Shown here piece by piece: positions 1 to 10,474 of a stretch of DNA of 64,000 nt; the stretch's first letter is position 1, and each line of letters opens with the position of its first letter. Below the pieces are notes generated by a model. It was not told the DNA's origin. It searched no databases and saw only the letters and a program-made list of their open reading frames with translations. The position numbers and the translations under genes are program-made. The stretch comes from Pocillopora verrucosa (taxonomy: Eukaryota > Cnidaria > Anthozoa > Scleractinia > Pocilloporidae): assembly GCF_036669915.1 (NCBI RefSeq), contig NC_089313.1:11104011-11168010 (forward strand), given 5' to 3'.

Positions 1-800
1 GTCAGCACCAATATCAGACACAGATTCCTTGCCATAGAAGACAAGCACTTCCCGAAAGACCACAAACTTAAAAGAATCTTTAATCGTAACACAATCAAAA
101 CCTGCTACAGCTGCATGAATAACACTAAGCAGACCATCGACAACAACAACAAACGAATTTTAAATTCATCCAAACCCTTCAATGACACCGCAAATAACAC
201 CAACACAAAAGACGCCAAAACTTGGAGCTGCCAACAGAAGAACACATGCCCACTTAACTGAAACTGCCTCCAGTTATCACTAATCTACCGAGCCACCGTC
301 ACACGTAAGGACAACAGCACCACTGAAACGTAAATCAGACTTACAGAAAATGACTTGAAGACTAGATACAGAAACCACACCACATCATTCCAACACACAA
401 AACACAGAAACTCTACCGAACTCAGCAAACATACCTGGACCCTTAAAGAAAATAACATTGACCACTTTATTTTATGGCACATCCTTTCATCAAGATCACC
501 CTACGACAACGCAAGCAAAAGATGCAACCTCTGCCTCAAAGAAAAATTACTTATCATCCACCAACCTGAATTATCATCACTCAATAAACGTAATGAACAC
601 GTGTCTTCATGCCACCACAGAAACAAACAATTACTGTGTATATTAACAATTGAACAAAGCATTGAAATTTCCCGCCATGCCTTTATGCAAATTTGTAAAT
701 TATATAAATGATGGTTATGAATATTCTTCACAATAAAATCCCCTGATGAGTGAGTAATCACGAAACGGGCTTGTAGGGATGAAAGTATAGTCTCTGTTTT
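1..800 (+). mobile_element. Penelope-like retroelement, 3' fragment (GIY-YIG-type C-terminus plus 3' UTR)
   Basis: Frame 1 reads through the first 711 bases as the C-terminal part of a Penelope-like element protein. Visible pieces are CYSCMNNTKQTIDNN, a TWSCQQKNTCPLN cysteine segment, then STELSKHTWTLKENNID and RCNLCLKEKLLIIHQPELSS followed by LNKRNEHVSSCHHRNKQLL. This is the arrangement I know from cnidarian elements of this class, downstream of the reverse transcriptase. In-frame stops at 259-261 (TGA) and 331-333 (TAA) show that the copy is dead. The 5' part lies outside the window. About 30 bases after the coding region comes a hammerhead ribozyme (738-780), which fits because Penelope-like elements are known hosts of such ribozymes. 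The downstream boundary is not clear and is set near 800. Confidence 0.8.
738..780 (+). ncRNA. Minimal type I hammerhead ribozyme (Penelope-like type)
   Basis: All conserved parts are present in order. Stem I 5' strand ATCCC is at 738-742, core CTGATGA at 743-749, stem II GTGA (750-753) with GTAA loop (754-757) and TCAC (758-761), core GAAA at 762-765, then a two-pair stem III (A765-C766 with G773-T774). Cleavage is predicted after A775 (GUA). Stem I 3' strand GGGAT at 776-780 is the exact complement of ATCCC. A very short stem III is the known hallmark of hammerheads in Penelope-like elements, which may act as dimers. Activity is inferred from the fold only. Confidence 0.88.
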
Positions 801-1458
801 TTTCCGCTATCTCATAAATATTGCGCTCTACTTCTACGTATCAAGCACTGTACAACAGAAAAATCAGATCACAGACTTCCTATATGTATATCTATGTATA
901 GTTTTACGTGAGGCACATGTCTTGAAGGGGAGCTCATGAGATAGATCTCTAGCAAGCTACAATCAACATGACAACTAACTTGCCGAGACTTTTCTCTTGA
1001 GGTAGTGATTGTCCTCTGAGATGACCAGTAAAAAGTCCTAAACCATTATAGAAAGAAAAGAAAGGCAAACTAAAGAAACACCCCCTGTGAATAAAGTTGT
1101 TGATGCAGACTCCTTAATTAATAACATGCCTTGGACACTCCACTCCACCCTACCAACAAGGAATTGTTAGGTCTCTGAGGATAGTCTTGACTCCTGTGAA
1201 AATTGCACTTTTTCAGTCATTGCTCCCTCACTCTGGCCAAACAAATAGACCAAATAAGAACTGTAGCATGCTTAAGTTTCCTTAAGAATAAAGTTTAGAC
1301 ATTTTCAATGAGTTATTCCTTTTAGCTTTCAAACACCTCAGATTTGTTCCTGAATTAACAAATATTAAACTTATAATGTAATTTACATATGCATTAGCAA
1401 CTTTGATAGGTGCTTTTGGTCAATTAGTACAAATAACAATTATCATTACTATGATTAT
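784..1458. other. No gene seen; spacer between two Penelope-like copies
   Basis: AT-rich sequence with stop codons in all frames. I see no splice-flanked exon, RNA gene or clear repeat end. The next element begins at 1459. Confidence 0.5.
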
Positions 1459-1553
1459 ACGAATTAGCAGCTATCTATGACACAATTCTAACCCCCAAGA
1501 GGCGTTAAAAAAAACTTTTCAAAATTTCTCTTTTTAAACATTCATACCATTGA

Positions 1554-1592
1554 CTGATGAAGTCCGTCGAAATACGGACGAAATATTTCATA
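1554..1592 (+). ncRNA. Hammerhead-like motif in the Penelope-like upstream repeat (probably degenerate)
   Basis: Core CTGATGA is at 1554-1560, a perfect six-pair stem II is formed by GTCCGT (1562-1567) and ACGGAC (1574-1579), and core GAAA is at 1580-1583. A two-pair stem III (AT with AT, 1583-1584 and 1590-1591) is possible. No complementary stem I is visible: the bases before 1554 and after 1592 do not pair. The position inside the partial repeat of the element is where Penelope-type hammerheads lie, so the motif is probably a decayed ribozyme. Confidence 0.5.
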
Positions 1593-1710
1593 AGTTTTAA
1601 CTTTTAGCTCCGAGTTTGGAAAAAAATTTTTAACTTTTATTATGCTACCGGAGCAGGAAATTAACGTTTTTGATTGTATCTTACGACAACATGGACGCGA
1701 GTCCTAAAGA

Positions 1711-4093
1711 TGGTTAGGAAAGGAGAGAAAACGCTTGGAAAATCGCTCGCTCGGTGGCAGAATCACAAGCACTTTAACATCCGATGCAGATATAACAACA
1801 TTACTCCAAACAGCCTGAAAACTACGAACCTGTATGAAAGGTGTTAAGACCATGAAGATTATTCATAATGCCGAGAAGAAACTTCTTCAGGAACGAATAA
1901 GACAATGCAACTTTACGATCAGAAAGTACGAGGAGAGCGTAAAAGAACTGAAATCAAGTTTACAATCCAAGGTGTCAACAGAGATAAACAATCGAAAATC
2001 TAACTCTCTTCGAGAAAACACATTCGTCGCACTTTGAGATGGCAAAGAGCCGCCAGAGGCAAAAGTTTGACCGCCCACTGATCAGTAAAGAAGAAATTCA
2101 GTCACCGACGACAAACATTGGAGATACCAACATTGATCGGACAAAGTGGGTTATGAATCTCTCTGACCGCCCTCTTTCCGACAGTGAACGCTCGGTTCTC
2201 ATGAAAGGTCTGAATTTTAGCGTAACTCCATCAAAGATTCCAGTTGATGAGATCGTGACAGCCACTGAACTGGCCTGTAATCAACTAAAAAGAGAAAAGC
2301 CAAGCCGAGAGCCTGAGAAATGAAGTAGATTTAAAATCGTAAGCAAGAGCAAAACCCCCAAGACCAAACATCAGCAGAGCTGAAAGGGAAGCCATTAAGG
2401 CTCTGGCGAAAGACGATTCAATTGTAATCTTACTAGCGGACACAGGGCGCACTACGGTAATCCTAAACAAACAAGATTATCACAACAAGGTGAAGGCTCT
2501 CCTAGACGATACCAATACGTATGAAAAATTAACATCTGACCCAACCAGAGCCATCAAAAACAAACTCATTCAAACCTTGAAGGAGTGGCGCAAAGAAGAG
2601 AGAATCCCTAATTATCTTTACAATCAACTGTACCCCACAGCAGAGAATGTCCCAAAGTTCTACGGGCTACCCAAGATTCACAAGAAAGACGTACCGCTAC
2701 GGCCAATAGTTTCGAGCATTGGTAGCGTGATGTACGACACTGCCAAGTTCCTTGCTAAGATTATGAAACCTCTTGTTGGCCTCAACAGTCATCACATCGT
2801 TAACAGTGAAGACTTTGTCAACAAGATTGCAGAACTTGAAGTACCCCCTGGACAGAAACTCGTTTCATACGATGTTTCCTCTCACTGTTTACCAGCATTC
2901 CGATCAATGAAGCCATTCCAGTTGTCAGAGCCAAACTGGGAAGTGACCAGAGCTTACCGGACAGATGCCCGTTAGATATCGCCCAATTATCTGTTTACTA
3001 GAGATGTGCCTCTCGAGCACATACAGGTGTGGGAGAGTTTCTTCTCTGCAAAGATCACATTCCAGGGTGAATTCTATAAACAAAGAAAGGAGCCGCAGTG
3101 GGGTCTCCAATTTCCCCTGTAGTGGCCAATCTCTACTATGGAACAGTTTCGAGAGCAGAGCTCTGGACACCGCCCCCACCCCTCCAACTATGTGGTATCG
3201 ATATGTTGATGACACGATGGCCAAGATTCACGAAAAACGCCGTCGATTCCTTCTCAGAACATCTAAACTCCATTGACCAACACATCTAGTTCACTTCGGA
3301 ACAAGAAAAGGATGGCAGGATTCCTTTCCTTGATACCTGTGTGAGTATTAACCAAGATGGTTCTACCAAGATCTCCGTGTACCGCAAACCTACGCACACG
3401 GACCAGTACCTAAACTTCCAGTCAAACCATCATCTACAACACAAAAGAGCTGTGGTTAACACCCTTATGTTGAGAGCTCAGACCTTGGTTACGGAAAACG
3501 AGGACAGAACTAGAGAAACACAGCATGTCAAGCAAGCTCTAAAAATGAATAACTATCCAGAATGGATGCTAACAATACCACATCCAAAATCTACAACAGA
3601 AGATACCGAAGAGCCTCAAAACGAGAAGAAAATCTATGCATCAACGCCATACATCAAAGGTATCTCGGAACGCCTGCAAAGAGCGTTCAAGTCACACGAT
3701 GTTACACTTATTCATAAACCCGTCAATTCTTTAAGATCACAATTGGTACGTGTCAAGGACACAACTGTCAATCTCAAGAAATGCGGTACTGTGTACCAGA
3801 TCCATTGTGAGAAGTGTAACAAGGAGTACGTTGGCGAAACGGCCCGCGCTCTGGAAATCAGAGTGAAAGAACACCAATCAAGAAGTTCATCAGCTGTTCA
3901 CGAGCATTGTCGCCTAGAGGGCCACTCGGTGGACCCAAATAAGACAAAAGTACTATCAACCGAAGTTAACACCTTCAAACGCAGGATAAAAGAAGCTATT
4001 CAAATTAAACTTACGAAACCGGCGTTAAACAGAGACAATGGTTACGAATTAGCAGCTATCTATGACACAATTCTAACCCCCAAGAGGCGTTAA
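1711..4093 (+). pseudogene. Penelope-like reverse transcriptase / GIY-YIG endonuclease ORF, frameshifted
   Basis: Pieces in order: an N-terminal segment with RWQNHKHFNIRCRYNNITP and SLK (from 1711), a frameshift near 1830, then AEKKLLQERIRQCN. Next is a linker with NIDRTKWVMNLSDRPLSDSE, then the RT domain: LLADTGRTTVILNKQDY, FYGLPKIHKKDVPLRPIVSS, KLVSYDVSS (motif A), MGSPISPVVANLYYG (motif B) and MWYRYVDDTMAKIHE (motif C, YVDD), then IPFLDTCVSINQDGS and VYRKPTHTDQYLNFQSNHH. It ends with the GIY-YIG-type part TVYQIHCEKCNKEYVGETAR (about 3790-3855). The longest open piece is 3341-4093. Frame changes occur near 1830, 2035, 2325, 2890 and 3100-3200, so no functional protein can be made. A functional copy would reverse-transcribe its RNA and cut target DNA. 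Confidence 0.88.
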
Positions 4094-4529
4094 AACAACA
4101 CCCGATATATTAATAAGGTCATCTTTCTTTGAATCTGACATTGATCGACCAATCGGTGAGTCTAGATTCAACCTGGCTTTATCAGACTATTGATCATAAA
4201 GCTCAGATGAAGAAAGGGATTTTAAAAGAAAAGTATATGAGCTAGTATATCTAAGCCCGTTTTCCTCAACTATCTCTATTATTTAACATGTGGCCAACTT
4301 CAACTGTTCTGAACAGTTCTCTGAAAAATGTTTCAATTTTATTGTACAGTTTCTGTTTGACTATGTGCATAAGACAGTAGGTACATAGTTGTTGATTTAT
4401 TGTTTGGCAATGTTTGCTCTACTATAAATTACTTCAGTGATTCAATCAATAATTTTTTGCTTTCTGCTTGTCCTGTATATCTAATGCCCTACAATTTCCT
4501 TGAGGCAAGTGTTTTTCACATGAAAAAGC

Positions 4530-5010
4530 CAGTTGGAGGACGTGGCCACCTCAGACAAACAAGTAAAGAAGATTCAGAGATATCATGGTCTAACCATTAC
4601 ACATAACGTTCTGTCAACCTCAAATCCATCCGATAGTGAGATAAATGTAGCTGTTTACACCATGAAAAAGAACTTGATAGCCATCTTACACCACTCTATC
4701 CAAGCTGGAGATTCAGCAAAGAAACTCAGATTTTGTCCCCTTGACGAGAACTCCTGGTTTGACTGGCAACAAGAACGTTGACCGATAAAAGGATAACTGC
4801 TTTCCCCAGGTTTTTGTGGAATTGTTGCACCCCACCCTCGTAATGTCAAGTTACACAGAACTGAAATGAATGCATCAATTATCTGGTTTGGGTTCAGTGC
4901 CCAAAGCATAAATGTCCTGATGTGAAAGTGATTCCCTGTGCTGTGGTTTCTACAGTGTTACATTTTTATCATGGAACTGTTAGCTGCCAAAGATATCATC
5001 AAAGACCACC
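4530..5010 (+). pseudogene. Mutator-like transposase fragment (pfam20700-like)
   Basis: An open stretch (4533-4781) reads VKKIQRYHGLTITHN, then VYTMKKNLIAILHHSIQA and CPLDENSWFDWQQER. After a stop, further pieces continue: TQN, NECINYLVWVQCPKHKC. This matches the pattern I know from invertebrate Mutator-like transposase-domain proteins: an NVGDLxxMKxxIWA-like block, a CPxGxxSWCxY block, then QNANESLNxxIWxxCPK. The frame is broken at about 4780 and 4838. The start and end of the parent element are not visible. It is a short dead relic. Recognition is from memory of the family and would need a profile search. Confidence 0.65.
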
Positions 5011-7499
5011 ATATTTTCACTCACACATTTCAATTTTCACTAGTTTGTACACTTGTAGATTTTAAAGCATGTTGTAATTCTAAATAATTTTATTCGTAAT
5101 TTAGTCTGTACTTTCCTAAAAACCATTATAAATAGCTTTTATAATCATTAATTGCAAGTTTACTCAGAATAGTGTTCTAGGAGAGGAAATAAACTACTGC
5201 ATGGTTACTCTGGGAGACTGGAAAGACACAAAGGCAAAGAAGGTTCAAGTTAACCAGCAAGGAAAGCAATTCTAATTCAGGCCAAACATACAGATGAGAA
5301 ATAAATGCACCCACCCAATCTCCCTACTTGGAGACTTGAGGTTATTAAGGAGCAAATGGTAGATCATGAAGACATTTAGCCATAAACTCATCTGAAAGAA
5401 GCAATCCCTTCTTCCACAGTTACAAGTTCATACATATCTTTGCCTAGTGATCCTTTTTATTCTTTATATTCCCCTTTGGGAGAGCCTTCATGTGTCTGCT
5501 TTAAATGCCAAGGTTAAAGCTACCACTCAAGCCCCAACCAAAGTACAGCACATGGAAAACTCAAACCTTCCAAAGACTGTTCACAAGAATTGACAGATAC
5601 AAAATTAATGTTCTTTAATACCATCTGTGTATGAAAAAGACAATTCCTAGTTTTAACTAGTCATAAAAGATTTTCAATGAGTAAATATCAGTTTTGCATA
5701 AACTAAGTCTTAATTAGTAAATTTGATACTAATAAACATAGATTTTGTAATGCAAATTTTACCATGTATAATAGTTTTTAAGGACCATGCATAATATTAA
5801 ATTTTTTCCAAAATTACTTTAAATTTTCTGCAATTCAGCTTACTAGCTGCAATGTGATATTGTGTGCATATTTTGTGCCTGATAAACCCACTAAATTTAT
5901 CAAATATTTATCCAGCTAAGAGTTCTGCCAAAGTTAATCCAACAACAAAGATAAGTCCACACTGTTGACCCCCTCAGACCGGAAGTAGCTTTCATATTTT
6001 TCATATTTTATCGTTTAATTCTTTTAATATTTTATAGAATATTTTGTAGGGTGCTTTAGAATATTTTTATAATTTTGGTGCTCTAGAAATGTTAATTATC
6101 ATTATTATTGTTGTTGTTGTCCAAGACACACGAAAGCAGTGTGGACCTATTTGTTTTGTAGAAGGCAAGATCAGGGAACACGACTTTCTACTCATTAATA
6201 AGCAATTGATTTGACTATTTTAAAAACTTTATAACTCGTTTAATTGGTGACGAAAAAAGAAGGTAAAGTGTATGGCCTTACATCAAAATGGTCACCGTTC
6301 ATCGCAATGCAGATGACTCTCATTCAGAGTGCATCACTGCAGTGTGAGAGCAAATCTACTTGTATCACCGCTATTAAATGTGGTCTTTAAACTTCTGTAA
6401 AGCCAGTGATAACTATTAAGATCATGGTAACATGTTCCTTGCTCATCTTTAAGAATGTTTAATTCTTTCACAATAGCGAACTCAATACCTTTCAACTCCT
6501 TGACCTTAAAAATAAGACACTTGTATTCCCTATAGAAACACTTGACACCTCCGCTTTAAATTAACCACCCTGGGAGGGTAAGGTTTTTTAATTCCTTACT
6601 CCCTTGGCACGGACGACAGTCAAATGCACCTGAGTCGTACCAGGTAGGAGGGGGGCAGGTTGAAACAACACATAAGCTCCTGTGTTCAAGTGTCCGTATG
6701 TTCCCCAGACTTCGCCTTCGGCCACAAACACTGTAAACTGGAGGGAACTCACTCGATATTCTTTTTCCTTCGAGGTCTTTATCCTCGTGAGGCCGTTCCC
6801 GCTTCATTACGACCCTTCCCATCACCAGCTAAAACCCTAATGGCAAGAAATCTTTACTTGAAAATGTTTCCCAAGTCAAGAGTAAACCAGCGCAGTACAA
6901 GATTTCTAAGATCAGAGACGTGAACAAGCCTCTGGCACTTTGGAAAGATGCTGATTTTTCCACCAAAAATAGCCCATTCTCCGAATTAAGAGCTTCAACT
7001 TTTCTTTTGTGAAAAAACCAAGAGACTTAACAAAAAGATTCTGCCTACATTACGATTGCTACGATGCTAACCTCATTACCACAAAACAGCGGTTCAACCC
7101 GACATCTTAATGCAAATTTCGATCAAGAGGCCAAGCCAGTATGTAAAATTAGTTCTCAGACCTCTAGTATCATTGAAACCTTGAAATTTCAAGGATTTTG
7201 GGTTTCATTGGGACTCGAAAGACTAAGTGTAGCTCTGTTTCGTTAGAGATTTATATGCCCCCACTTTTAACGTGCTAAAAGGTATAGATAATAGCTGTAA
7301 TTAAAATTAGAAATTATCCACCTCAGTGCTCAGCGAGTTTTCCTGAATAGACCATTTTTTGTGCATTATTTTATGTTATTTTATTTTTCTGAGCAATAGA
7401 TATGGCCCTCGTAAGAGGTTCATATGATTTTAATAGTGCTTCATCAGATATTCTTAAATCATGTATTCACATATTTGTTCATCATAAGCAGGTTAGATT
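5011..7499. other. No gene recognised
   Basis: AT-rich intergenic sequence. Small open frames, such as those around 6556-6925 on both strands, have no recognisable motif and overlap each other, so they are taken as chance. A short GTT/ATT microsatellite lies at about 6095-6120. Confidence 0.5.
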
Positions 7500-7514
7500 T
7501 AGTTTTCTATTTCT

Positions 7515-7615
7515 TTACTTATTGTAAAGCGCCATTGGGCTAGATGGAAATGGCGCTACATAAACTTTGTAATTATTATTGTCATTATTATTATTAGTAG
7601 TATTATTATTATTTA
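7515..7615 (+). repeat. Non-LTR retrotransposon-type 3' tail with (ATT)n run
   Basis: Contains TTGTAAAGCGCCATTGGGC, then AATGGCGCTACATAAACTTTG, followed by an impure ATT-rich microsatellite. A TGTAAAGCGCC...GGCGCTATATAAA hairpin ending in a simple-repeat tail is a common 3' end of CR1/L2-type LINEs and their SINEs in invertebrates. No coding part lies upstream, so this is a 5'-truncated copy or a SINE. Confidence 0.6.
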
Positions 7616-8410
7616 AGTTATAAATAATGCTGATTAGAGGGCCTGTTCCCATACCGTACACGATTTTTCAACATTCCTTTCAGCTGACATTTCGTAAGCG
7701 AAGAATGGTGAGCTCCTTATTGTTGTTATTTCACGCGCTTGAGATGTACTCATACTCCTTGTCTTTCCACACGACTACATTTGCGCTTTTCTTATCGTAG
7801 GAAAATCCTATCAGTTGTAGTTCCATCGTATTTTGATAATAGAAATATATCATTTGTAATAAAGTTCAAGCCCTTTCCTGCGCTGACCGACAATACTATC
7901 CAACAGTTTCAAATCTCCAAACCTTACAAAAACTCCCTATGAGCAAGTGGCATTTAGTACAGCAACAACAATTGCTGAGAGAAATCCTCAAAAAACCGAT
8001 AATATCGTACAGAAACAAATGATCACTCAGACATACTCGTGAGAGAAAATTGCGAGGGCGAGAAAACTGAATATACCATGGTGTTTCGTGTAAACATTTG
8101 TAGCTAATACAGAGAAAACTGGACGTACTACTGAATCATCTAGGCATGTCAACCTCAATTTACACGGGAGCATTAATTAAGCCCGTTTCTAAAGCAAAGA
8201 AATACTTTTTATGAGCTCGCCTATACCTGTCCCAACCCCTATCCCGCATTCGAATCGGAGTATGTCCCGGTCTCGCCTTCCTATCTTCATCCCGCATCTC
8301 ACCTTTAACCTATCTTGTATTCCTAAGCCTCATCCTGCATCCTGCCAAACCTATGTTGGACCCTCTCTACCACATTCATTCAGTATACGGGATTCACTGT
8401 TGGATTTAAT
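7616..8410. other. No gene recognised
   Basis: The open frames here (for example 7739-7942 and 8211-8417) show no domain and have low-complexity proline/serine-rich translation. The stretch 8210-8345 is unusually rich in ATCCCGCATC-like phrases, possibly a decayed tandem repeat. Confidence 0.4.
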
Positions 8411-8905
8411 ACACTGAGCACGCAGGAAATCTGCGGAGAGCGCATTAAAGTTGTTGAAAATGTTTTGATTACCTTTATAACTAAGATGCAGTCCTCCCTT
8501 GATTAGGCCATTCTCTATTATCTTTAGATGCTGGATAAGTTTCCATCCATTCTGACGGCAGTAGCTCTTTAGATGTTTATTCGCATCTTTCACTGCTCTA
8601 GTGAGTTCATCCCATGTGGAAGTAAGCCTCGATATAGCGGAGGTGGCGTCGGATGAATTTTCGATTTGTCTATGATTGATTCAGCATCTTGCAACACTTT
8701 TTATATTTAAGGTTATTGGAGCCGACATAGAGAACGACTTGGTCTGGCGAATGCTTCAGGCTGGCTTTGAGGTTGGCCTTCATAGCTTTTGAGGTGGCCC
8801 TACAGAATAACTTGACCACTGCTGGATGGCCAACGGCTTTTTCTAGCTTTTTACAACATATATTTGTCTTTGCTAAGGAAGCTCCAGTTGATAGGGTTGT
8901 ACATC
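8411..8905 (-). pseudogene. SGNH-hydrolase-like fragment, probably from a LINE ORF1 or mobile gene
   Basis: Read on the minus strand from about 8905 down: VVKLFCRATSKAMKANLKAS, then LKHSPDQVVLYVGSNNL, and after frame breaks, an ORF with NKHLKSYCRQNGWKLIQH and IKGGLHLSYKGNQNIFNNF. This matches the order of the SGNH-like domain found in many invertebrate retrotransposon-associated ORFs: FSGAT block, VVLHVGTNDL block (Asn of block III), a W-x-FIDN-like segment, then GxHLNxxG. The catalytic Ser block is not clear and the His of block V is the H of LHLSYKG. Stops and frameshifts between the pieces make it a pseudogene. Confidence 0.6.
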
Positions 8906-9126
8906 AGTGTTGTAGCCACAAATGCTCGTTACATGTCCAACTTCACTTCCAAAATGGCTAAACGAAACGAAGTTCAGTAATAAATACGTAACCGGTTGCA
9001 AGAAATGGATTACAAGTTATAGTTGTCACAATTCAAGGTAAAGAAATTAACAAACGAGAAAACAAAAATAAAGGTAAACAAAAGACACTTACAAACGTCG
9101 CACGAGATGTGGGTCAACTGCCAAAT

Positions 9127-9175
9127 TAAAGACGATGTAAAGCGACGTAAAGCAACGTAAAGCGGCATAAAGCGA
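9127..9175. repeat. Short tandem repeat, ~10 bp unit (GACGTAAAGC-like), about 4 copies
   Basis: Successive units GATGTAAAGC, GACGTAAAGC, AACGTAAAGC and GGCATAAAGC are read directly. Confidence 0.75.
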
Positions 9176-9269
9176 TCGACAGAGAAGGTATAAACAGTTA
9201 GACGGTTCGAATAGTTAAACGGTTGATCCGAATGAATAAAATCCGCGGTAAAGACTAATACAAGGGACA

Positions 9270-9660
9270 TAAACAAAAGAGAATTATGCAGGAAAGAGTA
9301 ACAGAATATTGATGAAAGTTATGCGCACAGAACAAAAGGCACGAATGAACTGTGACAAAAGAAGAGCACGAATTTGTAATCAATCGAATTTTTTACGGCA
9401 GCAGTAATGGAATTATCGGAGACCTTAGCAACGGACTGTGTCCCATCCTCATTGTTCCTTTATTTTTGTTTTTAAACAAAAGGGAATTATGCAGGAAAGA
9501 GTAACAGAATTTTTTTTTTTTTTTAAACAAAAGGGAATTATGCAGGAAAGAGTAACAGAATATTGATGAAAGTTATGCGCACAGAACAAAAGGACCTTAG
9601 CAACGGACTGTGTCCCATCCTCATTGTTCCTTTGTTTTTGTTTTTTAAATCCTTTCCTTT
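9270..9660. repeat. Local duplications of a GGGAATTATGCAGGAAAGAG block
   Basis: The block around GAATTATGCAGGAAAGAGTA occurs near 9281, 9482 and 9535. The following stretch, ending in GCGCACAGAACAAAAGG, occurs at about 9321 and 9575. A second block beginning GACCTTAGCAACGGACTGTG occurs at 9420 and 9594, each followed by a T-rich run. The pattern is a recent tandem/segmental duplication with replication slippage at poly-T. Confidence 0.75.
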
Positions 9661-10470
9661 TCCTTGCTAACAACTTGCCATTGGTTGCGCATTTGTATTG
9701 TCAGAAGGTATTTTTGACTCCTCCTCATTAATTGGATTCATTGCCAGAAATGACGGACAAAATGGCGGCAGTGGTGGTTTGCTGCTTGGGAACGGAGTAT
9801 TTAGAAATGGCTGGGCGTTACAATAACATGTATGGAACAATGAACTAAATTGAAAAATAAAAATACCTCGAGATGCTGCGCATGTTTCCCCGACCTCATC
9901 TTTTTTTCCAGAACATCTGACAAATTCGAAAATATAAATAGATAAATCAACGAAACTTCCTTGTAAGGTCCAAATGCGTATCAAATAGGGTGTTTTTGCT
10001 CCAGTGTAACTCGTTCAAGTGTCTGAGATTTGTCTGAGATATCCTCAATCAAAGGTCGTAAGGTTAGGCGTCTTATAACAAAAAGTGTTTCCCCGACCTC
10101 ACATAACATTCTCCTGTTGTTGTAGTTTCTGTTAATGTATTTCGCGGCTTCTGCCCATGCAGGAAATAAGTTCCAAGGAAACTTAAAAAAGGCAAATTTT
10201 ATCCTGTAAATACGTCTGCAAATGGACCGATATGAGTGTGTGTGGAGTTCGAGAAACCACCGTGGTCTTGCGCAAAATTTCTTTACGACAGGCTTCCATC
10301 TTCTTTCTCCCAAAACAAACTTTGTAACCTGGCTTATTCGGCTGTGTGGGCACAGAATGTATACCCATTGAAAGAACTGGAGATTTGAATGAACCGTTCA
10401 TCAGACACGTGCGTTCTAATACATCGAGGAAATGGGACTTGTTATAGAAAGCCTAGATTTACCCACTTGT
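9661..10470. other. No gene recognised
   Basis: Minus-strand open frames at 9667-9984 and 9981-10313 show no domain I can name. The phrase GTTTCCCCGACCTCA occurs twice (9884-9898 and 10088-10102), which may mark an old duplication or repeat. Confidence 0.4.
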
Positions 10471-10474
10471 AAAT

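Larger units (their letters stand above)
1459..4093 (+). mobile_element. Second Penelope-like element with upstream partial repeat (pLTR-like) and degenerate RT plus GIY-YIG ORF
   Basis: The element begins with a 48-base copy of its own coding end (1459-1506), nearly identical to 4046-4093. Both read YELAAIYDTILTPKRR followed by a TAA stop. Such a tandem or pseudo-LTR arrangement is typical of Penelope-like elements. After the 5' copy comes a hammerhead-like motif (1554-1592), then the main ORF from about 1711. The identical ends suggest that the copy arose by insertion into, or tandem with, a related copy. Many frameshifts and stops show that it is no longer active. No target duplication could be identified. 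Confidence 0.82.
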
